A model generated the notes under the pieces. The model was not told the origin of the DNA. It did not search any database and worked only from the letters and a program-made list of their open reading frames with translations. A stretch of 64,000 nucleotides of DNA, taken from the NCBI RefSeq assembly GCF_949987515.2, contig NC_082696.1:64488447-64552446 (forward strand), in the 5' to 3' direction. Shown in pieces: positions 24,239 to 36,682 of this stretch. The position numbers and the translations under genes were made by a program. Each line of letters starts with the position of its first letter. The first letter of the stretch is position 1. The stretch comes from Delphinus delphis (lineage: Eukaryota; Chordata; Mammalia; Artiodactyla; Delphinidae).

Positions 24239-26799
24239 GAATAGCATACACTGACTAGATAGAGAAATGCTTTTAATGTTGTCAGAAGAAAAACCCATAC
24301 CACTTTACAGTGATGCCATCCTCAGCAAATGGTGCTATTTGGAGTAGCCATCACTATCAGGACAAGGCCTAAAATTTTAGACTATAATGAGACCTGCTAA
24401 TGAAATAATGTAGAATAACTAGGCACAGGAGATAACTGTTACTTCGAAAAGGACTCAGAAAATGAAAATGAAAACTGAACGAGTCTTACATGCTAAGGCG
24501 TATGTTACTCAAGATTTTCCCTCCTTAATATGTGTGTGTATTTTGGCAAGAAAAAAGAAAAAGATTGCCAATTCCAATAATAGGAGCTATTCTTTCAACA
24601 AGTAGAGCTACAGAACTGGGAAATCAACAAAATTGCATTACCACATCCCAGTCTGGCACCATATGGAGACTGATGGTCCAACTGTGGTTTACCCAGACAC
24701 AGAATTTTTTTCTTACCCAGAGTTTTTTTCTGCCCCTTACCATATTTCACCACTTGTTAACATCCTGGGTGGTAGGTCAGAGGGCAAGGAAGAAGTGTTG
24801 GAAGGAATTAGTCAGTTAATCATTTGTTGACAATTTTGATTAAAAAAATTTGGTGAAACTCCAAAACTTCATCAGAGTGTAATTGCACATGCCAGATGAA
24901 TGGAATTTAACTGTTGGCAGTGTAAGTGGAGACCTGAAAATATCAGTTATGACTAGACAGATGTGCTCTGGGGTGGGGATGGGAGGGAACACTTGCTGTG
25001 AACTATAATGCCATTAACTAGAGATTTATTTCAGAACAACGGACTCATTTATTTAATAAAATTACATTATGTAATTATGAAAAAATAACAAGATCCATTT
25101 TTCATTTTATATTCCTGAATTAGGACCTGGCACTTTTTAGGTATTAAGCTAATATCTATCAAATTAATCAATGCAAATACATCATTTTATTCATATCTTT
25201 GAAAAGTGATTCATAGACTAGTACAGAAAATAGTAACTAATAATTCAGCAAAGAACATGCCTCCTCATAGGGTCTTGCAGAAATTTTCCTGGGGAGAAAC
25301 TAGGACATGTTATTTGTTGGTGGTAAGCAAGGTATCTCTGAATACAGCAAATGTAGAATCCCAAATCAATTTAAGAGTAAATAGATACACATGTAAAAAG
25401 AGTTACCCTGAACACAAGAGTCAGTGAGGTGATTTGGAGAGGAGGGAGTCAAATAGGAAGATCCAGTGAATGAAATCTGTAATGGACAGAAAAGTTTTGA
25501 CAATGAGCCTTGATCCATTTTGGGGACAGAAGAGGAAGTGGACTCCACCGATACTCCTCAGAGGAAAAGATATGGAAAAGGAGTTTAAAATTTGGGGATT
25601 CTTTCCCCAAAAACATGTTACCACATTGGGACCAGAGGTTATGCAAAAGCATAGGATAGAAGTTCAACAGGAGAGTTTCATGTCTTGTCCCAAACGGAAG
25701 GACACACATAGTCCAGGGAAGAACCAACCATTGCAAGAGGATTCTAGGAAGCAGGTCAGTAGGACCTTGGCCACCCTGAGGTCATGTATATGCCCAACCA
25801 GAGATAGGGATCCCACAAAGAGATACACAAAGAGAGGCGTCCATGGCAGCCGCAATGTAGTAGCAGAAATGGTGCAGTGGTAGCATCAGGGCAGTTGGAA
25901 GGTGGCAGACTGTGAAGGGGAAGAAGTAATGCCTGCCAGGGAATTGGGAGCACTGGGACTCTAGCTAAAGGCATTTGGACACATTTGGTATCCATATTGG
26001 TAAACAGTAATATTGGATAAAGTATGGGTATCCCTTTCCCCACTACCACCGCACCCCAAATTCTTAAGCTGGTATTCTTCTGGGAAACAAAAGAACTATG
26101 TAGAGTGGTGGTTTCCATCTTGGGGAGTGGGATTTTGACACGACTCTGACAGATATTTGGTCAAGTTTGTTACCATCATTGTGTTACCTAAATCTTACTA
26201 AAGATCTATAGCCAGAGCCATGGCCAAGGAAATCCTTTGATTAATGTGTACTTCTGGCTTGCAATTGCAAAAAATTGAGTCTGTCCATTCTAAGTTGTCG
26301 GAAACAGAGGTATATTTCTCATTGTGTGTCCAATCTAGTAATCTATGGAGTTTAGCATTTTGGAAATAATTCTTCTGTTTGTCTTTATGTAAAACTTAGA
26401 TATTGAAAACAATTTGACAGGAAAAAACATGGAATTCCAGAAATTATTTCTACCAAGACAATCCTACTAAGGTATTTATTAATTCACATCCTCAAATGAT
26501 AGCTATCGTCAAGGAGGAAAAATTAAAATGTTTTATGCTATTAATTATATAAAAGACAAAAAGCTGGAAAGGCATCTGAAAAATTAACTAGTTTTACCTT
26601 CTAGGTTTGCCACATTAAAATCATCCCCAACATTTCATGACCTCCAGAAAAAGTGGTTCCAAAGCTTCTGCAGGTTTACCTGTACAATGTGCAAAACTCC
26701 TTTTACTTCCTCCTTTTGTAAAACACTAACTATTTTACTTCACAGATTGTTCTTTCATTTCATAAAGTTTATATCTACACATTTATTTTTATAATTCTA
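24239..26799. other. Unique sequence, no gene recognised
   Basis: No repeat family was assigned. The longest plus-strand frame outside repeats (25470-25883, 137 codons, ending '..NVVAEMVQW') has no recognisable domain, no flanking splice signals I trust, and overlaps minus-strand frames of 95 and 120 codons. Frames of this length are expected by chance in 64 kb of this composition. Confidence 0.45.
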
Positions 26800-26829
26800 A
26801 TGCACTAGCACTTATCTTAGTAATTTGAT

Positions 26830-26995
26830 AAAAGTCCTACAAATTGTCTGTTATTACTCCCATTTTATATTTGAAAAAAATGAAAAGTTGAGTGATTTGC
26901 CCATGATCCCATAGATGGTAAGGAGCAGAGCCAGGATTCCTTCCAGTCCAGGTCATCTTACTTTAAATCATATGGTCTCTACTATAATAAACTTG
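26830..26995 (-). repeat. MIR SINE, antisense
   Basis: Antisense MIR landmarks are in order: 'cccattttatatttgaaaaa', 'tgagtgatttgcccatgatc', 'tggtaaggagcagagccagg', then 'ccagtccaggtcatctta'. These parallel 'cattttacagatgaggaaac', 'acttgcccaaggtcac' and 'ggcagagccaggattcgaac'. Confidence 0.8.
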
Positions 26996-28592
26996 CTCTC
27001 TTCTCTATAGACATAGACTACAATTTATAGCCTGACTTCATTGATCCTGAGATTGGGGGGTATTTTAAATGGGAAGGTAGAGGCAGGAACTTAGCCTGCC
27101 AAAAATGGAGATATTGTGACCCATTTATTTAAGGAATAAATGCAAAAACCAAAACACAAAACCAAAAGACAAAGTTCCTCAAATCCCCTTCAACAGAGAC
27201 AATTTTGAAACATCCTTGATTTCTCTTTATTTATTGAATATTTGCTTTCTGCCTCTATTTTCTGTATACAGATAACCACAGTGGCCAAGCTCTTTCCAGC
27301 CCACCATGCTTCTTGTGCTAGTTGAATTGTCCGCTAGACCTAATATCCTGTCCAATAGACTTAATTTCTTGGCCTCTAGACATTTTCTTGACTTTCTTCT
27401 CAGTTCCTGGTTTTCCTTGATACTTTATGATTGTGGAATCCTAAAACAGATAGGTTTCAAATAAAATCTGAGCAGAGCAGATTCTAAATGCATGGTCTAT
27501 TTACAGAGTATCATCAGGTTCAGTGCATTTGGTGGTCAGGTTGGCCCCCAAGACCCATACTGTTTATATCCTGCAAGCCATTTCATTAAACAATAAATAT
27601 TTATTAATTATAAAACTTCAACTCAAAGATACTGTTACTAATATTAAAGGAGGTATGAAATAAATTCTGAATACAAACAAGTGTACCAGCATACTTACAG
27701 ATAACACTAGGCTGAATGCCAGAGAAAAGCTACAAATTACCCATCAGAAGGCAACAGAAGCACAGACTAAATGGTAAGAAGCCGGTTGTGGGAGGTTAAT
27801 TTGTTGGGAAGAAATGAGAGATTGTACATACAGCAATCACTCAGCTCTCAACCTTGTGGAGCAATTTAATTGTGTGGTGGCTTCTGCTGACTTCATTCTG
27901 CAAACTATCTTAGTAGGAGTCAGAGGCAGAGCTTCAGACCCAATCAGAGACCTAGCAGCTGTTGTAATAGCTGAAGCAAGTCCAAGATAAGATATTCTTA
28001 CTGAGACACAAGATGAAATACTCAACAAGAACAAGCCCTTTCCTCTCTAACATCTGTACCTCCACAGGGTGAGAATAAATGGCACATTGCACTTTTCTTC
28101 ATTAGAATTAGATGTTCCTAATAAGATGTGTTTTCAACTTAATAGTAAACTTCCAATCTATTTTGCTACAATATACAAGCTTATAATTGAAAGCAGCTTC
28201 TGATATTCTTACATTACCCCAACAATACTTATCAGAACAAGTTAATTATAATAATGTGAATTGAAAATGAAAGATAATCTAATCAACCCAATTGTGTGAG
28301 TGATGAGTTCATCAAAAAGTCCCAGAAATCCCCTATACACACCAATTATGATAATATTGCCTAAGTACAAAATATATATTACTACTATACCTCTGTTGTT
28401 TTTAAATGTTTGCCTTATAATTATAGTAATGACCTAGAGGTGAGATATTGCCTGAGGGTTAATAGCTGTCAGGGGAAAATACATCTGGCATTATCCCCAA
28501 ATAAATTCTCTGTGTTTCCATAATTATTTCAAAAACTTCACTAACATACATAGACTTTAACTAAAAACTTCAATAATCTTTGGGTCAATATC
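26996..28592. other. Unique AT-rich sequence
   Basis: No repeat or coding signal recognised. An A/C-rich low-complexity patch occurs near 27140-27175. Confidence 0.4.
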
Positions 28593-28602
28593 TGTTTCTC
28601 TC

Positions 28603-28604
<2 letters not shown>

Positions 28605-28633
<29 letters not shown>

Positions 28634-28821
28634 ACACGGGCCTCTCACTCTTGTGGCCTCTCCCGTCACGGAGCACAGGCTCTGAACGCGCAGGCTCAGC
28701 GGCCATGGCTCACGGGCCCAGCCGCTCCGCGGCATGTGGGATGCTCCCGGACTGGGGCACGATCCCGTGTCCCCTAGCATTGGCAGGCGGACTCTCAACC
28801 ACTGCGCCACCAGGGAAGCCC
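28605..28821 (-). repeat. CHR-type cetacean SINE
   Basis: The minus-strand head GGGCTTCCCTGGTGG starts at 28821, and a T run of about 22 forms the tail at 28607-28628. Probable imperfect target duplications are 'tgtttctctctc' (28593-28604) and 'tgcttctctctt' (28822-28833). A small insertion ('tagca') is seen before the B-box side. Full length. Confidence 0.94.
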
Positions 28822-28833
28822 TGCTTCTCTCTT

Positions 28834-29537
28834 AAATGTTACCCAATTTGTTACCTATCTGAAAAAGTTGTCAAAGACAAATTATGAAAATTTGTGAATA
28901 AAATATTTTGCAGATGTGAGAAATACCAAAGGCATATTGTAAATGTTCTTCCAAAGCAATGAATAAGATTATCATCAAGGTGGAATGGTAAAGCAGACAA
29001 ATATAGACTTGAGAAGAAAATTAGTAAACAGGAAAATAGTTCTGAGGAAATCACTGAGAATAAAGCATCGTACATAGAAACTTGTAGAAAATATGAAAGT
29101 AAGTCATGACAAATATAGGAAAGAAGAAGGAGAAGAGGTAATATAAGTCTAAGAGAATACACAGAAAGAAAGAACAGAGAAAAGGTGATATTAATAAGAA
29201 AATTGCTGAGGATTCTCTAGTGGTGGACACTGAAAAGTAAGATAAAAAAATTAAAGGAGAAAACTTTGAGCCCCAAGAGGGTTATAGGAACAAATCCACA
29301 CTAAACACCTGTTGTGAAGAGGGAACACATTAAAGACAAGGAAAGAAGATCTCAGGAGCTACTAAAGGAGTAAGTCCCATTGGCTGCACAGGCATGAGAA
29401 TTAGAACAAGGGTGTACTTTTCAACAACAATAATAAATACCAAAAGACAATGGAAAATGCCTTTAATATAGTGAAGGATTAAAGACCAACATAAAACCCT
29501 AAGCTGAGATAAACCATTAGTCAAGAATAAAGGTAAT
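28834..29537. other. A/G-rich unique sequence
   Basis: Purine-rich on the plus strand, with stops in all frames. It could be remains of an old LINE but no landmark is clear. Confidence 0.35.
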
Positions 29538-29730
29538 AGGGAGGGTGGGAGGGAGGGAGATGCAGGAGGGAAGAGATATGGGAACATATGTATATGTATA
29601 ACTGATTCACTTTGTTATAAAGCAGAAACTAACTCACCATTGTAGAGCAATTATACTCCAATAAAGATGTAAAAAAATAAAATAAAATAAAAATAAAATT
29701 AAAAAAATTTAAAAAAAAGAAGAAAGGTAA
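29538..29730 (+). mobile_element. L1 LINE 3' end with A-rich tail
   Basis: 'ggagggtgggagggagggag' is followed by 'gtataactgattcactttgt', 'aaagcagaaactaactcacc' and 'gcaattatactccaataaag', then an (AATAA)n-like tail. This is the short 3' UTR end of a cetartiodactyl L1, strongly 5'-truncated. Confidence 0.9.
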
Positions 29731-29944
29731 AATAGATTAATCTTCATACGTAAGAAATGAGTATTTTTCTATTCACATACCCTCCCTGAAAGAACCACTA
29801 AGGAAGGATGAAGCAATGAGCAAGAGTGAAACTGAAGCTAGAGAAAAGATGGAGAATAGAAGAAACACGATTTAACAAAGAAACAGATAAACATATTTTT
29901 AAGTAAAGTAAGTTACCAAATATAAAAAGAAAAATGACAATCTG

Positions 29945-30945
29945 CAGTTTTTAAAAAAATGACTGTGGTAAGAACACTTACCATGAGATTTACCCTCTAA
30001 ACAAACGTTTGACTTCATAAAACATATATTGTTAATTATAGGCTCAGTGTTGTATGGCAGATCTCAAAAATTTATGCATCTTGTACAGCTGGAACTTCAT
30101 ACTCATTGAATAGCAAGCCCCTATTACCCCCACCCTCCAGGCCCTGGCAATCACCATTCTACCCTCTCTTTTATATATTTGACTATTCCAGATACTTCAT
30201 ATAAGTAGAATCAGGCAGTATTTGTCCTATGGTGACTGGGTCATTTCACTTAGCATCAAGTCCTCCAGGTTTATCCATGCTGTTGCATATGACAGGATTT
30301 TCTTCCCTTTCAGAGCTGAATGATGTTCTGCTGACTGTGTAGACCATTTATCCATTCATCAGCAATGAACCTTTGGGTTGCTTCCATTTCTCAGCTATTG
30401 TGAATAGTGTTGCTATGAACACAGGATGCAAATAGCTCTTTGAGACCCTATTTTCAATTCTTTTGGATGTATACCAGAAGCAGGATTGCTGGATCACAAG
30501 AGAGTTTTATTTTTAATTTTTTGAGGACCCTCCATGCTGTTCTCCATAGCAGTTGCACCATTTTACATTCCCACCAACAGAGCATAAGTTGACCAATCTC
30601 CCACATCCTCACCAACACCTACCTTTTGTGTGTATATATATATTTCTATAATAGTTGTCCTAACAAGTGTGATGTGACACAGGTGTGATGTGATTTTGAT
30701 TTTCATTTCCTGTTGGCCATTTATATGTCTTTGGAGAAATGTTTATTCAAGTGCTTTGCCCATTTTTTAATTGTTTAATTTTCGTGTTTGTTATTGAGTT
30801 GTAAGAGTTCCTTATATATTTGGGATATTAATCCCTTATCAGATATATTATTTGCAAATATTTTCTACTGTTCCTTAGGTTGCTTTTTCACTCTGTTGAT
30901 TGTTTTCTTTGCTGTCCAGAAGCTTTCCAGTTTGATGTAGAAATT
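29945..30945 (-). repeat. Older L1 (L1M-like) antisense fragment
   Basis: Antisense L1 3' region and ORF2 end: 'gtacagctggaacttcatac', 'gggttgcttccatttctcag', 'ggatgtataccagaagcagg', 'gcaccattttacattcccac', 'tttgctgtccagaagctttc'. Divergence is higher than in the L1 at 21.3 kb. A small tandem duplication 'gtgtgatgtga' sits near 30668-30695. Confidence 0.88.
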
Positions 30946-32051
30946 TCAAAATAAGGTAGAAGAAAAATACTAATAGAAATGGAGGGTGAGTCATGGATTT
31001 GAAAGTTAATGTAATTCTAAGGTTCTGATGTAGCCCACCAATGATAGAGATATAACCACTAAAAGCATAAAAATGAAAGGTAAAATGTTCAAACCAGTGA
31101 AGGGGGAAATGAGTAATAAAAATATAATTAATCATTTCAATAGATGTATTAAAATATGAAGGCGCTAGGAACAATATAGTAATTAGTAAATACAAAATAA
31201 AATGCGAGAAAGAAGTAAAATGTATGAATAATCAAAAACAAAGATGGTAAATGATAAGAAAAGATGCTTGTGAAACATGCCTTTGAAGTCATATATGTTG
31301 TCAAAGACAGATGATGGGCTTGTTCCAAGCTACCTGAAATGAGCAACTTTTACCCATGCTCAGAATATTTAGGGACATCAATCCTGGCTTAGCATTAGGA
31401 ATAATTTTGTAACAGTTGGGATTTTCTAAAATGAATTGTCCCTATTGAGGGAAATTCTTCAAACCCCTGCTAAACAAATGCTCTATGGTGGTTGCTGGTT
31501 TTATATGTTGATCTTTAAGGATTCTTTTTAATGCTAAGCTCCTCTCATGTCAAGGTTTTTCAGGTGTATAAATCCCCAAATTTCTGAGCTTGGAATACTT
31601 TTCTCAGTTCGAAGCAACACCAAGAAAGTATTTTGAGGGTTCATTTTACTCACCGTGGTACCTCCGGGCCTTAGTACAGTGTCTGACACTTCTCACAATC
31701 TCAGTAAATAGTTCTTGAATAGAAATGAAAACTCTGGCAGATTTAATATAGTCTTAGGAAAATAACAAGAAGGTAAAAAGGATAAAAAGTATAGATAGTG
31801 ATAGCAGATATAGGAACAAAATTATTAAACTTTATAAAATCTCATACAGTGGGAATATAAAGTGCATACAGAAAGTCACAAATATTTTTCAAAACATATG
31901 AGAAAAAGAGTAATTTTTTCTGATGCATTTGGGTATAACCAACTCTGATAGAACATAATTCTAAAACAAAGTATTGTGTCTAGACGAGTATTAACTTTTT
32001 TCAAAGAAGGAATTATTAAAATTGATATCTTCTATCCCAAGAGGGTTTGTT
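30946..32051. other. AT-rich unique sequence with a small L2 tail
   Basis: Mostly unassigned. At 31650-31730, 'cgggccttagtacagtgtct' and 'cagtaaatagttcttgaata' look like a degraded L2 3' end. Minus-strand frames here are hydrophobic T-rich readings without motifs. Confidence 0.4.
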
Positions 32052-32068
32052 AAGAAGTACATATTTTA

Positions 32069-32273
32069 GGGCTTCCCTGGTGACGCTGTGGCTGAGAGTC
32101 CACTTGCCGATGCAGGGGACACAGGTTCGTGCCCCGGTCCGGGAAGATCCCACATGCCGCGGAGCGGCTGGGCCCGTGAGCCATGGCCGCTGAGCCTGCG
32201 CGTCCGGAGCCTGTGCTCCGCAACGGGAGAGGCCACAACAGTGAGAGGCCCGCGCACAGCAAAAAAAAAAAAA
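32069..32273 (+). repeat. CHR-type SINE with perfect 17-bp target duplication
   Basis: Full-length sense copy from GGGCTTCCCTGG to an A tail. It is flanked by an identical direct repeat 'aagaagtacatatttta' at 32052-32068 and 32274-32290. The junction reads GTT/AAGAA, consistent with L1 endonuclease. The intact duplication and well-kept CpGs suggest a fairly recent insertion. Confidence 0.97.
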
Positions 32274-32648
32274 AAGAAGTACATATTTTATAAGCAAACT
32301 AGGCCCGTATTAACAATCTTATTGAGTTTTTTATCCAGAGAGTGGACTGGGGATTTCGGTATTTTTTTACTTCGGACATCTGGAAGGAACCAAGTAACTT
32401 TCACTGAAAGGAGATATACCATAACTATATTTATTGGAGTAAATTTTCTTCCTGGTGGGATTTGAGTTTGTGATAAGGAACTTTCTCCACATATCTTGCA
32501 AAATCATTTTCTAAACTCTATAAATTATTTTAAAGTTTTACTAAAATAAAGCAGTGCAATATTTACCAGAGATGACTTTATTTCACCTAGTTCACAGCAA
32601 CAGAGAAGACGAATGTTGAGTTTTCATCACGTTTGAATTCATTGCCTC

Positions 32649-32855
32649 TTTTTTTTTTTTTTTGCGGTACACGGGCCTCTCACTGCTGTGGCCTCTCCCG
32701 CCGCGGAGCACAGGCTCCGGACGCGCAGGCCCAGCGGCCACGGCTCACGGACCCAGCCGCTCCGCGGCATGTGGGATCCTCCCGGACCGGGGCACGAACC
32801 CGTATCCCCTACATCGAGAGGCGGACTCTCAACCACTGCGCCACCAGGGAAGCCC
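32649..32855 (-). repeat. CHR-type cetacean SINE
   Basis: Minus-strand head at 32855; poly-T tail 32649-32663. Direct repeat 'cattgcct' at 32640-32647 and 32856-32863, possibly extending into the T run. CpG-rich and little diverged. Confidence 0.95.
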
Positions 32856-33182
32856 CATTGCCTTTTCTTTTAATTCCTAGGGGACCTGCCCTCACAACCG
32901 TACACCCCTCCATCCTTACTGGATATAGAAAACAGGATGGCTCCATATCTTGGTACCTGTGAAAGTACAATGGTTGTTATTTACCTAATTCATAAGAAAC
33001 TGGAAAGAGATACAGACTTCACCTCAATTTCAAGCTGCTAAAATTTTACTGGGACCATGAAGACCTGATCTGATCCTTCAGATCTGAGATGTAACATCTC
33101 TAACAGGCTTTAAACTTTTTATTTATATACTGTGCTTACCCCAGAAACTATTTAAGACAATTTCTCAGGTTTCTTTGTACGA

Positions 33183-33354
33183 CAATGTTTCACAAACACG
33201 CCTGATCAATAGGGTCACTGGGAGAGCTTGCAAAAATTCAGATTTGCAGATGTATCCCAGGAGATATGATGTGGCAATTGGGGGAGACCTAGGAATCTGT
33301 GTTTTTAAGTCTCCCCAAGTAACTATTAAAATCAGACGAGGTTTAGAAACACTG
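33183..33354 (+). mobile_element. MER5-like hAT-Charlie nonautonomous DNA transposon
   Basis: Imperfect terminal inverted repeats 'caatgtttcacaaac' and 'gtttagaaacactg' bracket 'gggagagcttgcaaaaattc', 'tatcccaggagatatgatgt', 'ggaatctgtgtttttaagtc' and 'ccccaagtaactatt'. This is the MER5A layout ('cagtggttctcaaac...ctccccaggtgattc'). No coding capacity. The 8-bp duplication is no longer visible. Confidence 0.78.
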
Positions 33355-33399
33355 ATTCACTACCTGTCTCTCCTTCAGCACTTGCTCTGCACACCGTAT

Positions 33400-33861
33400 G
33401 GTACCCTGCACCCCTAAAGGAGGTAACACACGCTGAAGGATGAGTTCATACAAGGAAGACGAGCCCCAGAGCACTGTGACCCTTGCCCAGAAGTTCAGAA
33501 GAGATCAATGGCAGGATTTGTTTGGCTTCGTTTAGCCAACATTTATCCAATAATGATCTTGAAAACATCTGCTTTTTTTGAGGCAAGTATGGATGTAATA
33601 AAATAAGTGCTTTACTGCAGATGAAGAGCCATGTGGAGACATGAGAAAGGAAACTTGCAACTTTTAAGAAATAATTCTTACAGCCACAGTCAAACTCGAG
33701 ATTCAAGTAGGGCAGTTCAAGAGCTCCATGGTCTCGGGCCTTTTGACACAGGCTTTCCCTGAGAATGCAGGCCACTTTGGCCTTGTTTTTATATGACTAT
33801 TGGATGAAAATCTTTGCTTGTTCAATAATGCAAATCGGTGCCTAATATCGTGTTGGTCATG
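33400..33861. other. Unique sequence
   Basis: No repeat recognised. A 109-codon minus-strand frame at 33446-33775 has no motif I know and no splice context. Confidence 0.35.
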
Positions 33862-33946
33862 TACTGGCTTGGCCAAAAAGTTCGTTTGGGTTTTTCCGTA
33901 AAGTCTTAAGGAAAAACCCGAACGAGCTTTTTGGCCAATTCAAATA
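33862..33946. mobile_element. Mariner-type palindromic MITE / miRNA-like hairpin
   Basis: Two 29-bp arms (33869-33897 and 33910-33938) are complementary except at two positions. Those two become G.U wobbles in a plus-strand transcript, so the RNA would fold into an uninterrupted 29-bp stem with a 12-base loop (33898-33909). Outer ends begin and end in TA, as in mariner elements. The arm sequence ('aaaaagttcgtttgggtttt') is the repeat that, to my recollection, gives rise to the bovine miR-2284/2285 family. Whether this copy is expressed is unknown. Confidence 0.9.
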
Positions 33947-36667
33947 GTACACGCTCGATAAATGCTTGTTGAACAAAAGGAAAATGTGAAGAAATAGTTG
34001 TTTTAAAGGAACAAAAGTAATAGTTTGCATTAACCACTTTTTTTTAAATTTCCCCGTTGATTTTAATTAAGCTCTTGCTGAGTTGCAAACACAAAGAATT
34101 TTTTTAAGGAGAAAAAATATTTTAAAGCCTTCCCACAGGTTTTTCATATTCTTAATGGATAAAATCTGAATACTGAAGATTGTAAGGCACACACTCAAAT
34201 GATGGCTTATGAAATCAGCCTACATGTACCCAAGATGAAAAGAAGGCTAAGAGATAAAAATAACGGATTGTGCTCTTGATATAAAGAATGGAGACTGTAG
34301 CACTTTTAGCAAAAAAAAAAAAAAAAAAGTGCAGAATTTTTCTTGTGAGAGAATTGTTTTTATGGTGGAGAAGTGTTTATCGAGTTTGTGTCTCTTCAGA
34401 GATCAATTTATAAGGTTTTCCATTGCAGGTTTATAAACCTTATTCCCTTTTCCTTTAAAATACACATTCTCTCCAAGAAAGTCTCTTATTTACCTCAGGA
34501 AAAAGATCAATACTATTACAGAGAAACAAAGATATTCTTATTTTCATATGGTTCTTTGAAGTTACAGATGTTACAATGAACATAAACACATTACACACCA
34601 TTTTTCAAAATAGAAATCATGATGAGCACATTTGTACATGTATAAGCCTGAACTTAGAAAACTGTTAATATAGAAATGAAGTTGGTCTTTTGGTTGATAT
34701 TTCACCAGAAGTAATTAATTATAGAATGGCTCATTTCCAATGGCATTTCTTTTTCTGTCAAATATTGGAATTCCTCAAAATGTTTAGTAGAAACTCAGCA
34801 GAACACATTATTCTGTCTTTATATACAACAATGATGCTTCAACACAAAAAATTTCATGTGTAGATTTGGTCATTTTTTCCAAGAATATTACAGTGAAACT
34901 AGAAAAGTACCATTGTGTTAGGTAAAACTGCTGTGTTAAATGAGGGATGGGTGGAGGAGATAATTATAAAAAGATAAGCAATAAAGACTAGGACACAAGG
35001 TCAATGAAGAAAATATACTATAAAAAACTAAACTGTAGAATAAGCTAAACATGATCATAGCTGCCCAATGCCAACATACTAGAATTAGGTACTATATCTT
35101 GAAAGAAATCCAGAGACATAAAATCTAAAATAAGAAGGGATTTAGGAACAATTTAAAGACTATGAAAACAAAACAGTACTTTGCTGCTATGTTGTAAATT
35201 AATATAACTCAGTGGCTTTCAGGAAATGGTATAATTTAGAAATATGAGGAGATTCAAAAGAGTTGAGTGGGCATTGACAAATAGCCCCTTCGGTGGACAT
35301 TCCGTTGCCACTAACACACTGGATGGTCCTGCATAATTCTCATCACTTGTTCTTATTCATTGAAAGTATCCTCGAGCAGCAAAAATGGATGCAAGCCTTG
35401 CCAATCATAATTAAACAGTTAGCATCTGGTATTAATTCTAACCAAACATCACAGGGAAATTGTGAACAGATTAGAATCTATGCAAGTTCTTGGATTTCTG
35501 TGAAAAACATTTAAACTTGAAGACTAGATAAAGATTGTTTTGTTTGTTTTCTTTTTAGTGGGTTAAGTTGCTGGTGGTGTGCCTGCTTAGGCTGGAGTAG
35601 AAAATAAACGAAGCTGCGCACAGAAGTTGTGTTCTGAGAAAGTACAGTGCTTCCTCAAGCTCTAAGCTAACACCTCACACTGAAGGAGAAAGACAGGGAA
35701 CTGCCTGGCCACTTGGCTGCCTTTTTCCTGTGCTAGTCTGAGGGCATGCTTTCCTTGGATAATAGACACTTGTAAAAACAAGTCATGGAAATGGTGGGAA
35801 GGGGAATACTGTGGTTCCAGAAACTTTGAGAGGCTTTGAAATTCAAGGTGATATCCTTTATGTTGGAGAGTGGCTGAAGATCAAGGGCAATCAATCCTGA
35901 TGCTTTCAAATTTATAGATATTTTGGCTGGAGGGACTGGAAAAGATGTATCATGTTGGAATATTTCGTGTCTGCTCTATCGTCTTCTTCCTCTCTGGGTC
36001 CACATCCTAGTGGAATAGTAGAGAGAATGTTTGCAGAAAGATATCAGCTTCTGAGTATAATTAGCAGCTATTCAATAATAAATATTCCAAATCAACAAAA
36101 CAAAACAAAACAAAAGCAGAAGTGTCTTCGTTTCAGGTCTATGAATATCTCTTTTTACGATAACCTTTGTTATTTTACCACCTGAAGTAAGTATATAGCT
36201 CACCTCTATCTTATTAAAAAATCACACCTTAGAGAATCTAGCTCATGTTAGTTATTATTAATACACTTAAAAGGCCAACCATTTTCTGTGTGACCTTTTG
36301 AAATTCTCTCTTCCCCATCTTTCTTACCTCGATTCTGCCTCCTTCAGGTTGTCCCAAATATGGGAAATAAAAATCTTTCTCTATCCTCTTAAAATTAATT
36401 CTTCCTTCTTTTTAAATTCTGAAACAACCTTGGATGGTCTTTTCTTGTTGAAGATGATTAATACACACCTGTTTCAGGCTGACACAGTCTCTTGAGTCTT
36501 TTGTTAATTGTTGCTGCTACGTCATCTCGTAAGTTACTTCCTTCTCCCTAGGAAAGTCATCTCCTCTGGTAGAGATTTCTCTTAACGTATCTTCCTTTTC
36601 CTTTTTTTCCCACCATTTCTCCTTCCCCCTTCTTATCCATAATTCCTTCTATCCACCAATTTCTTTT
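33947..36667. other. AT-rich unique sequence
   Basis: Contains an A run (34310-34328), a (CAAAA)n tract at 36095-36115, and a polypyrimidine-AG boundary near 35559. No gene or repeat family recognised. 36299-36660 is C/T-rich. Confidence 0.4.
36095..36115. repeat. (CAAAA)n short tandem repeat
   Basis: Four successive CAAAA units starting in 'caacaaaacaaaacaaaac'. Confidence 0.85.
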
Positions 36668-36682
36668 AAGAATAACCTTTCA

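Noticed and set aside
25470..25883. 137-codon plus-strand frame as a possible gene
   Set aside because: About this many codons are expected by chance in 64 kb six-frame DNA of this composition; no domain, and similar-length frames overlap on the other strand.
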